A stretch of 40,580 nt of DNA from Candidatus Zhuqueibacterota bacterium (GTDB taxonomy: Bacteria; Zhuqueibacterota; Zhuqueibacteria; Oceanimicrobiales; Oceanimicrobiaceae), in NCBI GenBank assembly GCA_029262005.1, contig JAJDAG010000196.1, positions 1 to 40,580 of the forward strand, in the 5' to 3' direction. A program made the position numbers and the translations under genes. Below are positions 1-7,901 of the stretch, one piece after another. Position 1 is the first letter of the stretch. Each line of letters starts with the position of its first letter. The notes beneath the pieces are model-generated. The model had not been told where the DNA came from, searched no databases, and worked only from the letters and a program-made list of their open reading frames with translations.

Positions 1-97
1 CCGCCCAAAATGATTTTCCAAATATAAAAAACTTAAAAAGGCAAAATAAAAAACACGCCACTTTAAGGTTGTTTGAAAATTGCGTTTTCACACAGTC

Positions 98-142
98 TGG
101 TCATTTCGAACCCGGCGTTGTTCAGTCGGCGTGAGAAATCTG
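98..142. repeat. Dispersed imperfect palindrome (GTCATTTCGA..GAGAAATCT type)
   Basis: The left end reads GGTCATTTCGAACCCG and the right end CGGCGTGAGAAATCTG. The two halves are partly complementary (ATTTC against GAAAT, CCCG against CGG). This form is a common intergenic repeat in environmental bacterial genomes. It is a degenerate single copy with no associated gene. Confidence 0.45.
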
Positions 143-246
143 TTGAGGCATCAAAACTTTATCTCGGCTCTATGTTGAATAGTGTGGGTATGGTTGTTCT
201 TTCGGTCAAACCTCTCTACGATTCATCCCCGCGACCGCCATCTATG

Positions 247-434
247 AATCCTCTACGAGGATTAGAACGGTGGTGGGTTTGCATACCTACAATAATGAAA
301 GCTCTACGAGCTTATCTTTGCTGTGAGTAAACGAGCCTGCAAAATCAGAAATCTGTGCGCAACAGAAAAACATCGTAGATGTTTGATTATTGTAAAAATA
401 AATAGCCCTGAAAAACCTATCCTCGTAGAGGATA
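247..434. repeat. Nested inverted-repeat element of four TAC/GTA-loop hairpins
   Basis: Four short perfect hairpins with 3-nt loops lie at 247-263 (AATCCTC/TAC/GAGGATT), 299-313 (AAGCTC/TAC/GAGCTT), 368-384 (AAACATC/GTA/GATGTTT) and 418-434 (TATCCTC/GTA/GAGGATA). They are arranged as two nested inverted pairs. The outer pair shares the core ATCCTCTACGAGGAT in opposite orientations. The inner pair has different stem sequences but shares the flank TACAATAATGAAA (288-300), inverted at 382-394 with 12 of 13 bases matching. Stems that differ while base pairing is kept indicate selection on structure. It is REP/BIME-like or a small non-autonomous element; no transposase is visible in the window. 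Confidence 0.6.
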
Positions 435-899
435 CATAAAAAAAGTTGGGCAGGTGAATTCAACTGGTTGCTGTTTCAATCTCTTATTTACCCATACAAA
501 ACAACACAGAGCCTTTATCTCTATGCAAACGTCATTGCCGCAACTTCTCTCATGTGCTAAAGCAGATTCCTCCATTGCCGGGAAGCGCGCTGTTGGGAAT
601 GACAATAAGGGAGCAGGGGCAGGCTCAAGCGGGCACTACGTACAAAAGTCAGCCCTTGAAAAGGGGGGACTCAGGGGGATTCGCAGCAAACACCTCAAAT
701 CCAACACCTGGATTGGCCAAGAAATAGTTCTCTCAGCAAACATTGCAGTCTTGACATTCACATCTTGTATTTCTATTTTTATGCATACTCATGAAGCCGG
801 AAAATCATAAAGGGCAGGGCCGGATGTTGCAATGGCATCATCCTGAACCTGGCCATAGCCAGGCAGACGGACAAACTCGCCCTGTCGTCAGGAAAATGA

Positions 900-1319
900 T
901 TGGTTAAACTAAACAAAAGCACGCAATATGCGCTCTATGCCATTGTAGAGCTTAGTTCGCAGCCGGACGCGGTGCTTTCGGTTGCGCATATCGCAAAAAA
1001 GTACAGCATCTCCGACCATCATGTGGCCAAGGTTTTACAGCAACTTGTGCGCTCCGGGCTCATCCGCAGTATTCGCGGCACAAATGGCGGCTTTCAAATT
1101 GCCACGGATCCGAAAAAAGTGACCATGCTGGATGTGGTAAATATCTTTGAACCACAACATTCCGCCACCGACTGTCCCCTGGTTGGCGCCATCAACAGTT
1201 GTGACTTGCAACCTGAGTGCGGAATCGGCGTCGTGCTTAATGAAATTCAGGCGCAGGCGATTTACACGCTTAAGTCAGTTTCAATTGCCACCCTTGTTTC
1301 TCCCAAAAGAATTGCATAA
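900..1319 (+). CDS. Rrf2-family Fe-S transcriptional regulator
   Basis: A 139-residue winged-helix regulator of the Rrf2 family (IscR, NsrR, RsrR). The N-terminal 60 residues form the DNA-binding domain (tyrosine- and alanine-rich opening helix, recognition helix around 36-50, wing RSIRGTNGGFQIA). Cysteines C92, C101 and C107 sit where Rrf2 proteins bind a 2Fe-2S or 4Fe-4S cluster, so it probably senses redox state, oxygen, NO or Fe-S status. The start is TTG at 900: a TGA at 897-899 in the same frame rules out anything further upstream, and AGGAAAA precedes it at 889-895. It lies about 700 bases upstream of the catabolic genes on the same strand. Control of that anaerobic locus is plausible but not shown by the sequence. 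Confidence 0.88.
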   Translation: MVKLNKSTQYALYAIVELSSQPDAVLSVAHIAKKYSISDHHVAKVLQQLVRSGLIRSIRGTNGGFQIATDPKKVTMLDVVNIFEPQHSATDCPLVGAINSCDLQPECGIGVVLNEIQAQAIYTLKSVSIATLVSPKRIA

Positions 1320-1333
1320 GCGGATAAGTGCAT

Positions 1334-1617
1334 CTAAATAGCACAAGATATTTTTTGGACAGGATTAACAGGATTTACAGGATAAACAGGATTCTCTGAG
1401 TTTATTGAAGCAAAGGCCAATTAAGGTCAAAAGTCAAAAATCCAGCTGTCACTCCGGAGGAGTCTTGTTCGCCTGTTAAACAGCTGTAAATTAAAAAGAT
1501 TCCTCCAGAATGACAAAGGTGTTGTGAATTATTTAGGCTAAATAACACAAGATATTTTTTGGACAGGATTTGCAGGACAAACAGGATTCTCTGAGTTTAT
1601 TGAAGCAAAGGCCAATT
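1334..1617 (+). repeat. Pair of about 80-90 bp direct repeats (GGACAGGATT family)
   Basis: The copies are at 1334-1422 and 1538-1617. Each begins CTAAATA(G/A)CACAAGATA, continues through a T-run and GGACAGGATT units, and ends AAAGGCCAATT. The second copy lacks about 10 bases of the internal ACAGGATT tandem. The ACAGGATTTACAGGAT motif is a known type of dispersed degenerate repeat. No protein is encoded. Confidence 0.7.
1447..1515. repeat. Imperfect inverted repeat (TGTCAYTCYGGAGGA type)
   Basis: TGTCACTCCGGAGGAGTCT at 1447-1465 is mirrored by AGATTCCTCCAGAATGACA at 1497-1515, with 3 mismatches in 19. It lies between the two direct repeats and belongs to the same kind of dispersed spacer repeats. 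Confidence 0.5.
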
Positions 1618-1689
1618 TTGTAAATTCTGTTTATCCGCTTTATCTTTTGGGTTTCGGAAAGAAAATGGTGGTGAGAATTAGTTTAATTA

Positions 1690-1727
1690 AAACAATCCGT
1701 GAACATCCGTGCTAATCCGTGGCTAAC
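1690..1727. repeat. ATCCGTG triplicate dispersed repeat
   Basis: Three ATCCGTG units at roughly 11-12 base spacing (AATCCGTGAACATCCGTG, then CTAATCCGTGGCTAA). This is a well-known degenerate intergenic repeat in many environmental bacteria. No function can be assigned. The rest of 1320-1900 shows no gene. Confidence 0.5.
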
Positions 1728-1904
1728 AATATTCTTCTTGGATGCCTTGCAACCGGACAAGTCGTTTATTTAAGAAAAAAGTGGCAACCTGTTCTTTTAG
1801 TGCAACCAGCCCTCGTACCAGTCTATTTAAAATTTTAAACAGGTATTCTCTTGCCTGTATTAAGTTTTTTTACCCAAGTGAGACCAATGCGTCCCAATAT
1901 TTTG

Positions 1905-1933
1905 TTGACATTTCTTAAATATTATGTTATTTT
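1905..1933 (+). promoter_or_regulatory. Sigma70-like promoter upstream of trpB2
   Basis: TTGACA at 1905-1910, a 17-base spacer, then TATTTT at 1928-1933 (perfect -35, four of six at -10). The leader to the ATG at 2026 is about 85 bases and ends in AAGGAGAG. A small palindrome CTGTT-T-AACAG at 1999-2009 abuts the ribosome binding site and could be an operator. This is the likely start of the upstream catabolic operon. Confidence 0.5.
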
Positions 1934-2025
1934 GGGCATCCTCGATTCATTCAATCCAAAGTTGTTCGTTGTACTGCAATTATTGTTGCTGTGTATTCCT
2001 GTTTAACAGAAGGAGAGTATGAGTA

Positions 2026-3393
2026 ATGAGCACTGCCAAAAAGATCCATTTATCAGAAAATGAAATCCCGGAAAAGTGGTACAACATTCAAGCCGACATG
2101 CCCAATCCAACCTTGCCGCCGTTGAATCCCGGCACCGGTGAACCCATTGGTCCGGAAGCGTTGGCGCCATTGTTTCCCATGGGCCTGATCATGCAGGAAG
2201 TATCACAGGAGCGTTGGATTGAAATTCCCGAAGAAGTGCGAGAGATATATAAAATATGGCGTCCGACGCCGCTTTTCAGGGCAACCGGCCTTGAAAAAAT
2301 GCTGGATACACCGGCTAAAATTTATTATAAGTATGAAGGTGTCAGCCCGGCCGGGTCGCATAAACCCAACACAGCCGTGCCACAGGCTTATTACAATAAG
2401 CAGGAGAATGTCAAACGCATCACCACAGAAACAGGGGCCGGTCAGTGGGGCAGTGCCCTGAGCTTTGCCTGCCAGTTGTTTGGCATCGACCTTGAAGTTT
2501 ATATGGTAAGAATAAGCTACGATCAAAAGCCTTATCGCAAAAGTATGATGAACACATGGGGCGCCAGGGTTCTCGCCTCTCCAAGTGAAACCACTGAATC
2601 CGGTAGAAAGATTCTGGCTGATGCGCCCGATTCACCGGGAAGTCTCGGCATCGCAATTTCAGAAGCGGTTGAAAGAGCGGCCACTGATGAGGGCACAAAG
2701 TATGCGTTGGGCAGTGTGTTGAATCATGTGCTGATGCATCAAACCGTTATCGGTCTTGAGGCATTGAAGCAACTTGAAAAAGCGGGTGATTATCCGGATG
2801 TTGTGATTGCGCCATTTGGCGGCGGCTCGAATTTCGCGGGTATTGCCTTTCCGTTTCTGCGCCATAATTTTCAGGATGGTAAAAAGACCCGGTGTATTGC
2901 CGTTGAACCGGCTTCCTGTCCAAAACTGACAAAGGGTGAGTTTCGTTATGATTTTGGTGATACTGTTGGCTTGACGCCGCTTTTGCCCATGTACACGCTG
3001 GGGCATACTTTTGTGCCCGCGCCCATTCATGCCGGCGGCCTGAGATACCATGGCGCAGGCGCCATTGTTAGTCAATTATTGAAAGACAACCTCATTGAAG
3101 CAATCGCCTTGCAACAATTGGAATGCTTTGAAGCAGGTGTAAAATTTGCGCAAGCAGAAGGCATTATACCCGCCCCTGAAGCCACACACGGCATTGCTCA
3201 AGTATTCCGGGAAGCAGAAAAAGCCAAAGAGGAGGGCAAGTCCAGGACCATTCTGTTCAATCTTTGCGGCCATGGCCATCTCGACATGAGCGCTTATGAT
3301 GATTATTTCAGCGGGCGACTCACCGATCATCACTTGACCGATGAGCAGTTACACTCCGGACTCAAAGATTTGAACACCCCGGCTGCAACTTAA
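2026..3393 (+). CDS. trpB2: Tryptophan synthase beta-like protein, TrpB2 type
   Basis: PLP enzyme of 455 residues, matching the long TrpB2 branch rather than the roughly 400-residue TrpB1. The PLP lysine is K113 (SHKPNTA), the catalytic glutamate E135 in ETGAGQWG, and the PLP phosphate loop GGGSNF at 265-270. The N-terminal [13 protein letters not shown] is a TrpB2 signature. TrpB condenses indole with L-serine to give tryptophan; TrpB2 enzymes often work without a stable TrpA partner. No trpA or other trp biosynthesis gene is nearby. Instead it heads a catabolic run, so scavenging free indole into tryptophan for degradation is the likely role (inference). The start at 2026 is set by an in-frame TGA at 2020-2022 and by AAGGAGAG. 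Confidence 0.9.
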   Translation: MSTAKKIHLSENEIPEKWYNIQADMPNPTLPPLNPGTGEPIGPEALAPLFPMGLIMQEVSQERWIEIPEEVREIYKIWRPTPLFRATGLEKMLDTPAKIYYKYEGVSPAGSHKPNTAVPQAYYNKQENVKRITTETGAGQWGSALSFACQLFGIDLEVYMVRISYDQKPYRKSMMNTWGARVLASPSETTESGRKILADAPDSPGSLGIAISEAVERAATDEGTKYALGSVLNHVLMHQTVIGLEALKQLEKAGDYPDVVIAPFGGGSNFAGIAFPFLRHNFQDGKKTRCIAVEPASCPKLTKGEFRYDFGDTVGLTPLLPMYTLGHTFVPAPIHAGGLRYHGAGAIVSQLLKDNLIEAIALQQLECFEAGVKFAQAEGIIPAPEATHGIAQVFREAEKAKEEGKSRTILFNLCGHGHLDMSAYDDYFSGRLTDHHLTDEQLHSGLKDLNTPAAT

Positions 3394-3429
3394 GGCGGTC
3401 GCGTTGCAACAGGACTAAGCGTTCACGGC

Positions 3430-3462
3430 AATGAGACGAGCGCCCGGCATGTTCGTCTCATT
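3430..3462 (+). promoter_or_regulatory. Perfect 10-bp stem hairpin between trpB2 and hyuA
   Basis: AATGAGACGA (3430-3439) pairs perfectly with TCGTCTCATT (3453-3462) across a 13-base loop. No T-tract follows, so it is not a classical intrinsic terminator. It may be an RNA processing or attenuation structure. It contains the upstream in-frame ATG (3431) of the hyuA frame, which argues that translation starts downstream at 3512. Confidence 0.5.
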
Positions 3463-3511
3463 AACACTATTCACACTGTTCGGGAAATCAGCGAGAAAAC
3501 GCACCACATCT

Positions 3512-5611
3512 ATGAATCACAAACTCGGCATTGATGTTGGCGGTACTTTTACAGATTTTGTCCTGCTGGATGAATCCACAGGTGAAATTATCGTCCATAA
3601 ATGTCTGACCACGCCCGGCGATCCATCGGATGCTGCGGTGGACGGCATTCAGGAGCTGACGAAACGCGTGCCCGGCCTGCCACAGAAATTGGCAGAGGTC
3701 ATCCATGGCACAACACTGGTGATCAACGCCATTATCGAGCGTAAGGGAGCGCCTACAGCCTTGATAACGACAGAGGGGTTCCGCGACGTCCTCGAACTGG
3801 GTCGCGAAATTCGCTATGCTCCTTACAACATTTTTGCTGAGTTTCCTGAACCGCTGGTTCCCAGGCGGTTGCGGCTGGAAGTGGAGGAACGCATTCGCGC
3901 CGACGGCAGTGTTCTCACTGCCATGAACCTCGAACGCGCGCGGGAGATCGTAGGCACACTGCCGCAGACCGGTGTGGAGTCGGTTGCTGTCTGCCTGCTC
4001 AATTCATTTGAAAACCCTGAACATGAATTAGCGCTCAAGAAAATCATCGCCCAGGCATGCCCGGGCGTGTCTATTTCCATTTCTTATGAAGTATTACCTC
4101 AGATTCGCGAGTACGAGCGCACCAGCACCACGGTGGCCAATGCTTATGTTAAACCGCTGACGGAAAAGTATTTGTACCGGCTTTCAGATCGCCTGACTTC
4201 ACTCGGTTTTAAAGGCCGGTTGTTCATCATGCTTTCCAGTGGTGGCATTACATCGGTGCAAACGGCCGCCGAATTCCCGGTGCGCATCATTGAGTCCGGT
4301 CCGACGGCCGCGGTCATCGCCGGTGAGTATTTCAGCCGCCTGTTTGAACTCCCCGACATGTTCTGCTTCGACATGGGCGGTACCACGGCCAAGTCTTGCT
4401 TGATCCAGGACGGCGTGGCCGGTGTGGTGCCCACTTTCGAGGTAGGTCGGGTGCAGCGCTTTATGAAAGGCAGCGGTCTAACCATTCAAGTGCCTGTGGT
4501 TGATTTGATGGAAATCGGTGCCGGCGGCGGCAGCATTGCTCGCATGAGCCAGGTAGGTACCTTGCAAGTGGGACCCGAAAGCGCCGGGGCCGATCCCGGA
4601 CCCATCTGTTACGGATTGGGCGGTGAGAAGCCAACTGTCACGGATGCTGATTTGCTGCTCGGATACCTCGACGCCGACTACTTTCTCGGTGGTGAAATGC
4701 AATTAGACGCAAAGGCTGCCCGAAACGCCATTGCAGAACAAATTGCCGAGCCCCTGGGCGTTTCCACCATCCAGGCGGTCTGGGGCATTCACGATTTGAT
4801 CAACGAAACCATGGCTGCCGCTGCCAAAACCCACATTGCTGAGCGCGGCGGCAATCCAAAAGTCGTGACCCTGGCTGCATTTGGCGGCGCAGGGCCGGTG
4901 CACGCATTCGGACTGGCCCGCAAGTTAGGGGCGCCGCGGGTTATCGTGCCGCCGAACGCCGGAGTGGGATCGGCACTTGGATTTTTCACTGCGCCACGCG
5001 CTTTTGACTTGGTGCGCAGCCACAAGGTGTCTCTGCAAGAGGCTGATTACAACGAAATCGAATCGTTGTTTGGCGAAATGGAAGCCGAGGGCGAACGAAC
5101 CCTGCGCACCGCCGGCGTCACCGATGAGATTTCCTTTTTACGCTCTGTGGATGCGCGTTTCGTCGGTCAGGGTTCGGAGACGAATCTATTGCTGCCGGAA
5201 GGCGCTTTTACCACATTGAAGCCGGAGGCATTACGTCGCCAATTCGACGAAACTTATGAAAAGTTGTACGGTCGCACATATCCGGAGACGCCGGTGGAAT
5301 TCGTCAACTTCCGGGTGCGTGCCAGTCTGCCGGTGCAACCGCTGCAACTGCCCCGGTTGCATGGCAAACAGGCAAGTTTGCAAGAAGCCCTCAAGGGTGA
5401 ACGCCTGGCCTATTCCGGCCTGGCACACGATTTCATCCCGTTTACAGTTTACGACCGCTACAAGCTGTTCGCCGGCGCAACCATTGCGGGGCCTGCTATC
5501 ATCGAAGAACGCGAATCCACTGCCATCGTTGGTGAGGATGCGACAGTCACAGTGGATGAATTTGGTTTCTTGTGGATTGAACTTAAGGGTAATGATAAAA
5601 GAGTTCCATAA
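3512..5611 (+). CDS. hyuA: Hydantoinase/oxoprolinase family protein, A subunit
   Basis: 699 residues, the usual length for HyuA. The N-terminal ATPase-fold glycine loop is GIDVGGTFTDF (residues 6-16). Further family motifs are HGTTLVINAI, ESGPTAAV, FDMGGTTAKS, EIGAGGGSIA, SAGADPGPICYG and GGAGPVHAFG. These enzymes use ATP to open lactam or imide rings (5-oxoprolinase, N-methylhydantoinase) or, in relatives, to carboxylate ketones. HyuB follows downstream. In the iaa pathway a hydantoinase-like enzyme is assigned to opening the lactam of 2-oxoindoleacetate, and the neighbours here fit that. The start at 3512 (MNHKLGID) is where family homology begins; the frame stays open back to 3431, but that stretch is hairpin sequence. 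Acetone or acetophenone carboxylase is less likely because no third subunit is present. Confidence 0.88.
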   Translation: MNHKLGIDVGGTFTDFVLLDESTGEIIVHKCLTTPGDPSDAAVDGIQELTKRVPGLPQKLAEVIHGTTLVINAIIERKGAPTALITTEGFRDVLELGREIRYAPYNIFAEFPEPLVPRRLRLEVEERIRADGSVLTAMNLERAREIVGTLPQTGVESVAVCLLNSFENPEHELALKKIIAQACPGVSISISYEVLPQIREYERTSTTVANAYVKPLTEKYLYRLSDRLTSLGFKGRLFIMLSSGGITSVQTAAEFPVRIIESGPTAAVIAGEYFSRLFELPDMFCFDMGGTTAKSCLIQDGVAGVVPTFEVGRVQRFMKGSGLTIQVPVVDLMEIGAGGGSIARMSQVGTLQVGPESAGADPGPICYGLGGEKPTVTDADLLLGYLDADYFLGGEMQLDAKAARNAIAEQIAEPLGVSTIQAVWGIHDLINETMAAAAKTHIAERGGNPKVVTLAAFGGAGPVHAFGLARKLGAPRVIVPPNAGVGSALGFFTAPRAFDLVRSHKVSLQEADYNEIESLFGEMEAEGERTLRTAGVTDEISFLRSVDARFVGQGSETNLLLPEGAFTTLKPEALRRQFDETYEKLYGRTYPETPVEFVNFRVRASLPVQPLQLPRLHGKQASLQEALKGERLAYSGLAHDFIPFTVYDRYKLFAGATIAGPAIIEERESTAIVGEDATVTVDEFGFLWIELKGNDKRVP

Positions 5612-5617
5612 GCCAAT

Positions 5618-6035
5618 ATGGGTTTAAGCGGAAAAAATATTAACCACGAAGAGCAGGAAGTGGAATTTGATGAGCCTTCAAAACGTGTAATCGGTTGTGC
5701 GATTGAAGTACACCGAGCTTTAGGTCCAGGACTCCTGGAATCTGCTTATGAGCAGTGCTTGGGTAGAGAACTCGCTTTAAATGAGATATCTTTTTAAAGT
5801 TCAGGCTCCTTTGCCAGTTGCCTATAAAGGCGTCCGATTAGATTGTGGATACAGAATAGACATTATTGTCGAAAAGAAACTCATAATCGAACTTAAAGTT
5901 GTGGAGAAGCTTTTACCAATTCACATTGCTCAGATATTGACTTACATGAAATTAGCTAATGTCTCAGTAGGCCTGCTTATGAACTTTAATGTTCAGTTAC
6001 TAAAAGACGGTGGAATTAAACGGTACGTACTTTAA
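5618..6035 (+). pseudogene. GxxExxY family protein, frameshifted
   Basis: The 5' part (5618-5797) encodes about 59 residues with the family core [20 protein letters not shown], then hits TAA. The 3' part (read from about 5796, open to 6035) continues with LPVAYKGVRLDCGYRIDIIV, IELKVVEKLLPIHIAQILTY and LLMNFNVQLLKDGGIKRYVL, the normal C-terminus of the family. Removing one T from the run of five at 5791-5795 restores a continuous protein of about 138 residues, so this is a +1 indel (real decay or assembly error). The function of GxxExxY proteins is unknown; a PD-(D/E)XK-like fold has been suggested. Residues 8-14 (INHEEQE) are encoded by the flanking repeat. It sits between hyuA and hyuB, which normally adjoin. 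Confidence 0.85.
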
Positions 6036-6065
6036 GGTCTTCGTGACATTCGTGCTCTTCGTGGT
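5643..6065. repeat. Terminal inverted repeats of the GxxExxY cassette
   Basis: ACCACGAAGAGCA at 5643-5655 is exactly complementary to TGCTCTTCGTGGT at 6053-6065 (13 of 13). The right side has a further TTCGTGACATTCGTG copy. The left repeat lies inside the 5' codons of the GxxExxY gene, and the right one ends just before the hyuB start. CACGAAG-type repeats often flank GxxExxY genes in environmental genomes, so the bounded segment looks like a discrete inserted cassette. Confidence 0.65.
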
Positions 6066-6074
6066 AGAAAAAAA

Positions 6075-7751
6075 ATGACAGGGAAAATGATAACGAAGTT
6101 TGACCCGATCACTCTGGAAATTCTTTGGCGTCGCTTGCTATCCATCGTGGATGAAGCCGATGCCACAGTCGCACGTACGGCTTTTTCCAGTTTGCTGCGG
6201 GATGCGCACGATTACACCTGCATGTTCACCGATCGCCAGGGACGTGAGCTGGCGCAGGGTACGTTGGCAACGCCGGGGCAGTCCGGCGCCATGGCGCTGG
6301 GCATCAAGCGGCTGGTGCAAAGTATTCCGGCGGAGACTTTCCGCCCGGGCGACGTCTATATTACCAATGATCCATGGGCGCTGGCCGGACACCTGAATGA
6401 CATCTGTGTGTTCAGTCCCATTTTTCACAAGGACAGGCTGGCGGCGTTTACAGCCTGTGTTCTACACCACTCGGACATCGGTGGGCGGGTGGCGTCGGAC
6501 AACCACGATGTGTTCGAGGAAGGGCTGTTCATTCCGCTGGTAAAACTCTACGATGCCGGTGTGGAAAATCAGGCGGTAATGGACCTGATCCGCTGGAACG
6601 TTCGCACCCCGGACGAAGTCATCGGCGACATCCGCTCGCAGATTGCGGCCAACCATGTTTGCGCCGAGCAAGTTTGCCAGATGATGGCAGCAGAGAATCT
6701 CGACAGTCTGGACGACCTGGCCGACGAAATTATCCAGCGCAGCGAGAAGAGCATACGCGCCGCCATTGCCAAAGTGCCGGATGGCATCTACCGGGCTGAG
6801 GGCGTCATCGAGCAGATGGCGGACCGTGCGGATATCGTCATCAAAGCGGCCGTGGAAATTTCCGGCTCCGACATCATGGTGAATCTGGAAGGCTCTTCAC
6901 CCCAGGTGGACTGGGGCGGCAATGTGGTCTACAACTTTACTTACGCCTACGTGCACATGGCCGTCAAAAGCATTTTCGATCCGGATATTCCCAACAACGA
7001 TGGCAGTGTGGCTCCCATTTGCCTGAAAGCGCCGGAAGGAAGTGTGGTGAACTGCCGTTTTCCGGCGGCCGTGGCAGCCCGTATGCAAATCGGCCATTTC
7101 ATGACTGAAATTCTCTATCGCGCTCTGGCACCAGCGCTGCCGCAGCGGGTCATCGCCGGCAGTGGTGGCACACCCGCTACCATGAACGTCTTTTATGGCA
7201 AACAAAGCAACGGCCGCCCCTGGCACTCCGTACTCATTCGCGGTGGCGGTACCGGCGCCGGCTGCAGGCAGGACGGCGAGCAGTGCTACATTTTCCCGGC
7301 CAATGGCGCCAACACACCTGTGGAAATTCTGGAAAGCGACACCCCGTTGATCGTCGAGCGCCGCGAATTACTGCCGGACTCGGGGGGAGCCGGCAAGCAG
7401 CGCGGGGGGCTCGGTCGCCGTGTGGTTTTCCGCATACCGGATGACGAGTATGCCCCGGAGCCGCCGGTAAATCTGGGTATCCAATCCGGACGTTTCCGTC
7501 TGCCGCCGGCAGGCCTGTCTGGTGGTCGGCCGGGTGCCCGGGCACAGTTTCTCGTCAATGGCGAGCCGGGTAATCCATACGGCTTGACCCGGCTGCAACC
7601 CGGAGACCGTGTCACCATGGACGCTGCGGGCGGGGGTGGTTATGGAGCCCCAAAGGAACGTGACCGGCAAGCCCTGCTAGTCGATGTGCAGGACGGCAAG
7701 GTGTCAATGGAGGCGGCAAAGAAAGATTATGGGATTGAAATGGATTTGTAA
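6075..7751 (+). CDS. hyuB: Hydantoinase/oxoprolinase family protein, B subunit
   Basis: 558 residues, normal for HyuB. It opens with FDPITLEILWRRLLSIVDE and contains SPLLRDA-like FSSLLRDAHDYTC, the conserved DVYITNDPWALAGHLNDI, HHSDIGGRVASDN and the glycine-rich C-terminal signature AAGGGGYGAPKERD. HyuB binds HyuA to form the ATP-dependent lactam or imide hydrolase. Here the partner gene is separated from hyuA by the GxxExxY cassette. The likely substrate is 2-oxoindoleacetate or its CoA ester (inference from neighbours). Start 6075 lies right at the cassette's right repeat with no ribosome binding site; ATG 6087 (MITKFD) with GGGAAA just upstream is equally possible. The insertion may have replaced the original 5' end. 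Confidence 0.88.
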   Translation: MTGKMITKFDPITLEILWRRLLSIVDEADATVARTAFSSLLRDAHDYTCMFTDRQGRELAQGTLATPGQSGAMALGIKRLVQSIPAETFRPGDVYITNDPWALAGHLNDICVFSPIFHKDRLAAFTACVLHHSDIGGRVASDNHDVFEEGLFIPLVKLYDAGVENQAVMDLIRWNVRTPDEVIGDIRSQIAANHVCAEQVCQMMAAENLDSLDDLADEIIQRSEKSIRAAIAKVPDGIYRAEGVIEQMADRADIVIKAAVEISGSDIMVNLEGSSPQVDWGGNVVYNFTYAYVHMAVKSIFDPDIPNNDGSVAPICLKAPEGSVVNCRFPAAVAARMQIGHFMTEILYRALAPALPQRVIAGSGGTPATMNVFYGKQSNGRPWHSVLIRGGGTGAGCRQDGEQCYIFPANGANTPVEILESDTPLIVERRELLPDSGGAGKQRGGLGRRVVFRIPDDEYAPEPPVNLGIQSGRFRLPPAGLSGGRPGARAQFLVNGEPGNPYGLTRLQPGDRVTMDAAGGGGYGAPKERDRQALLVDVQDGKVSMEAAKKDYGIEMDL

Positions 7752-7901
7752 GCAAGCAATATTGAAGTGAGGGCGATACAAAAATATGAATGCAATAGCT
7801 GCGACCCCTGATTTTTGATACAGGAGTCCCCTTTTATATTCGCATAATTAATATGAATTCGTATATTAGTATCGCAATCCTGTAGATAATAAGGAAGTCC
7901 A

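Larger units (their letters stand above)
1..899. other. Repeat-rich spacer without a convincing gene
   Basis: I see no credible coding region here. The open frames at 73-330 and 454-810 (+) run through repeat sequence, have low-complexity composition and resemble no protein family I know. The spacer holds a dispersed-repeat relic at 98-142, a nested hairpin element at 247-434, and a G-rich stretch around 650-690 of the degenerate GGGGGAC..AGGGGGATT type common in environmental genomes. The last bases before 900 carry a weak ribosome binding site (AGGAAAA) for the Rrf2 gene. Confidence 0.6.

Noticed and set aside
73-330. Plus-strand open frame in the left spacer
   Set aside because: It runs through repeat relics and the hairpin element and resembles no protein family.
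454-810. Plus-strand open frame of 118 codons
   Set aside because: No ribosome binding site, no recognisable motif, and repeat-derived sequence at 640-690.
3431-3511. Extended N-terminus of HyuA from ATG 3431
   Set aside because: The extension is encoded by a hairpin, and family homology begins at the methionine at 3512.
3512-7751. HyuAB as acetone or acetophenone carboxylase
   Set aside because: The third (and further) subunits of those carboxylases are absent, and the neighbouring mutase, Mo hydroxylase and IorAB fit lactam opening better. Not strictly excluded.
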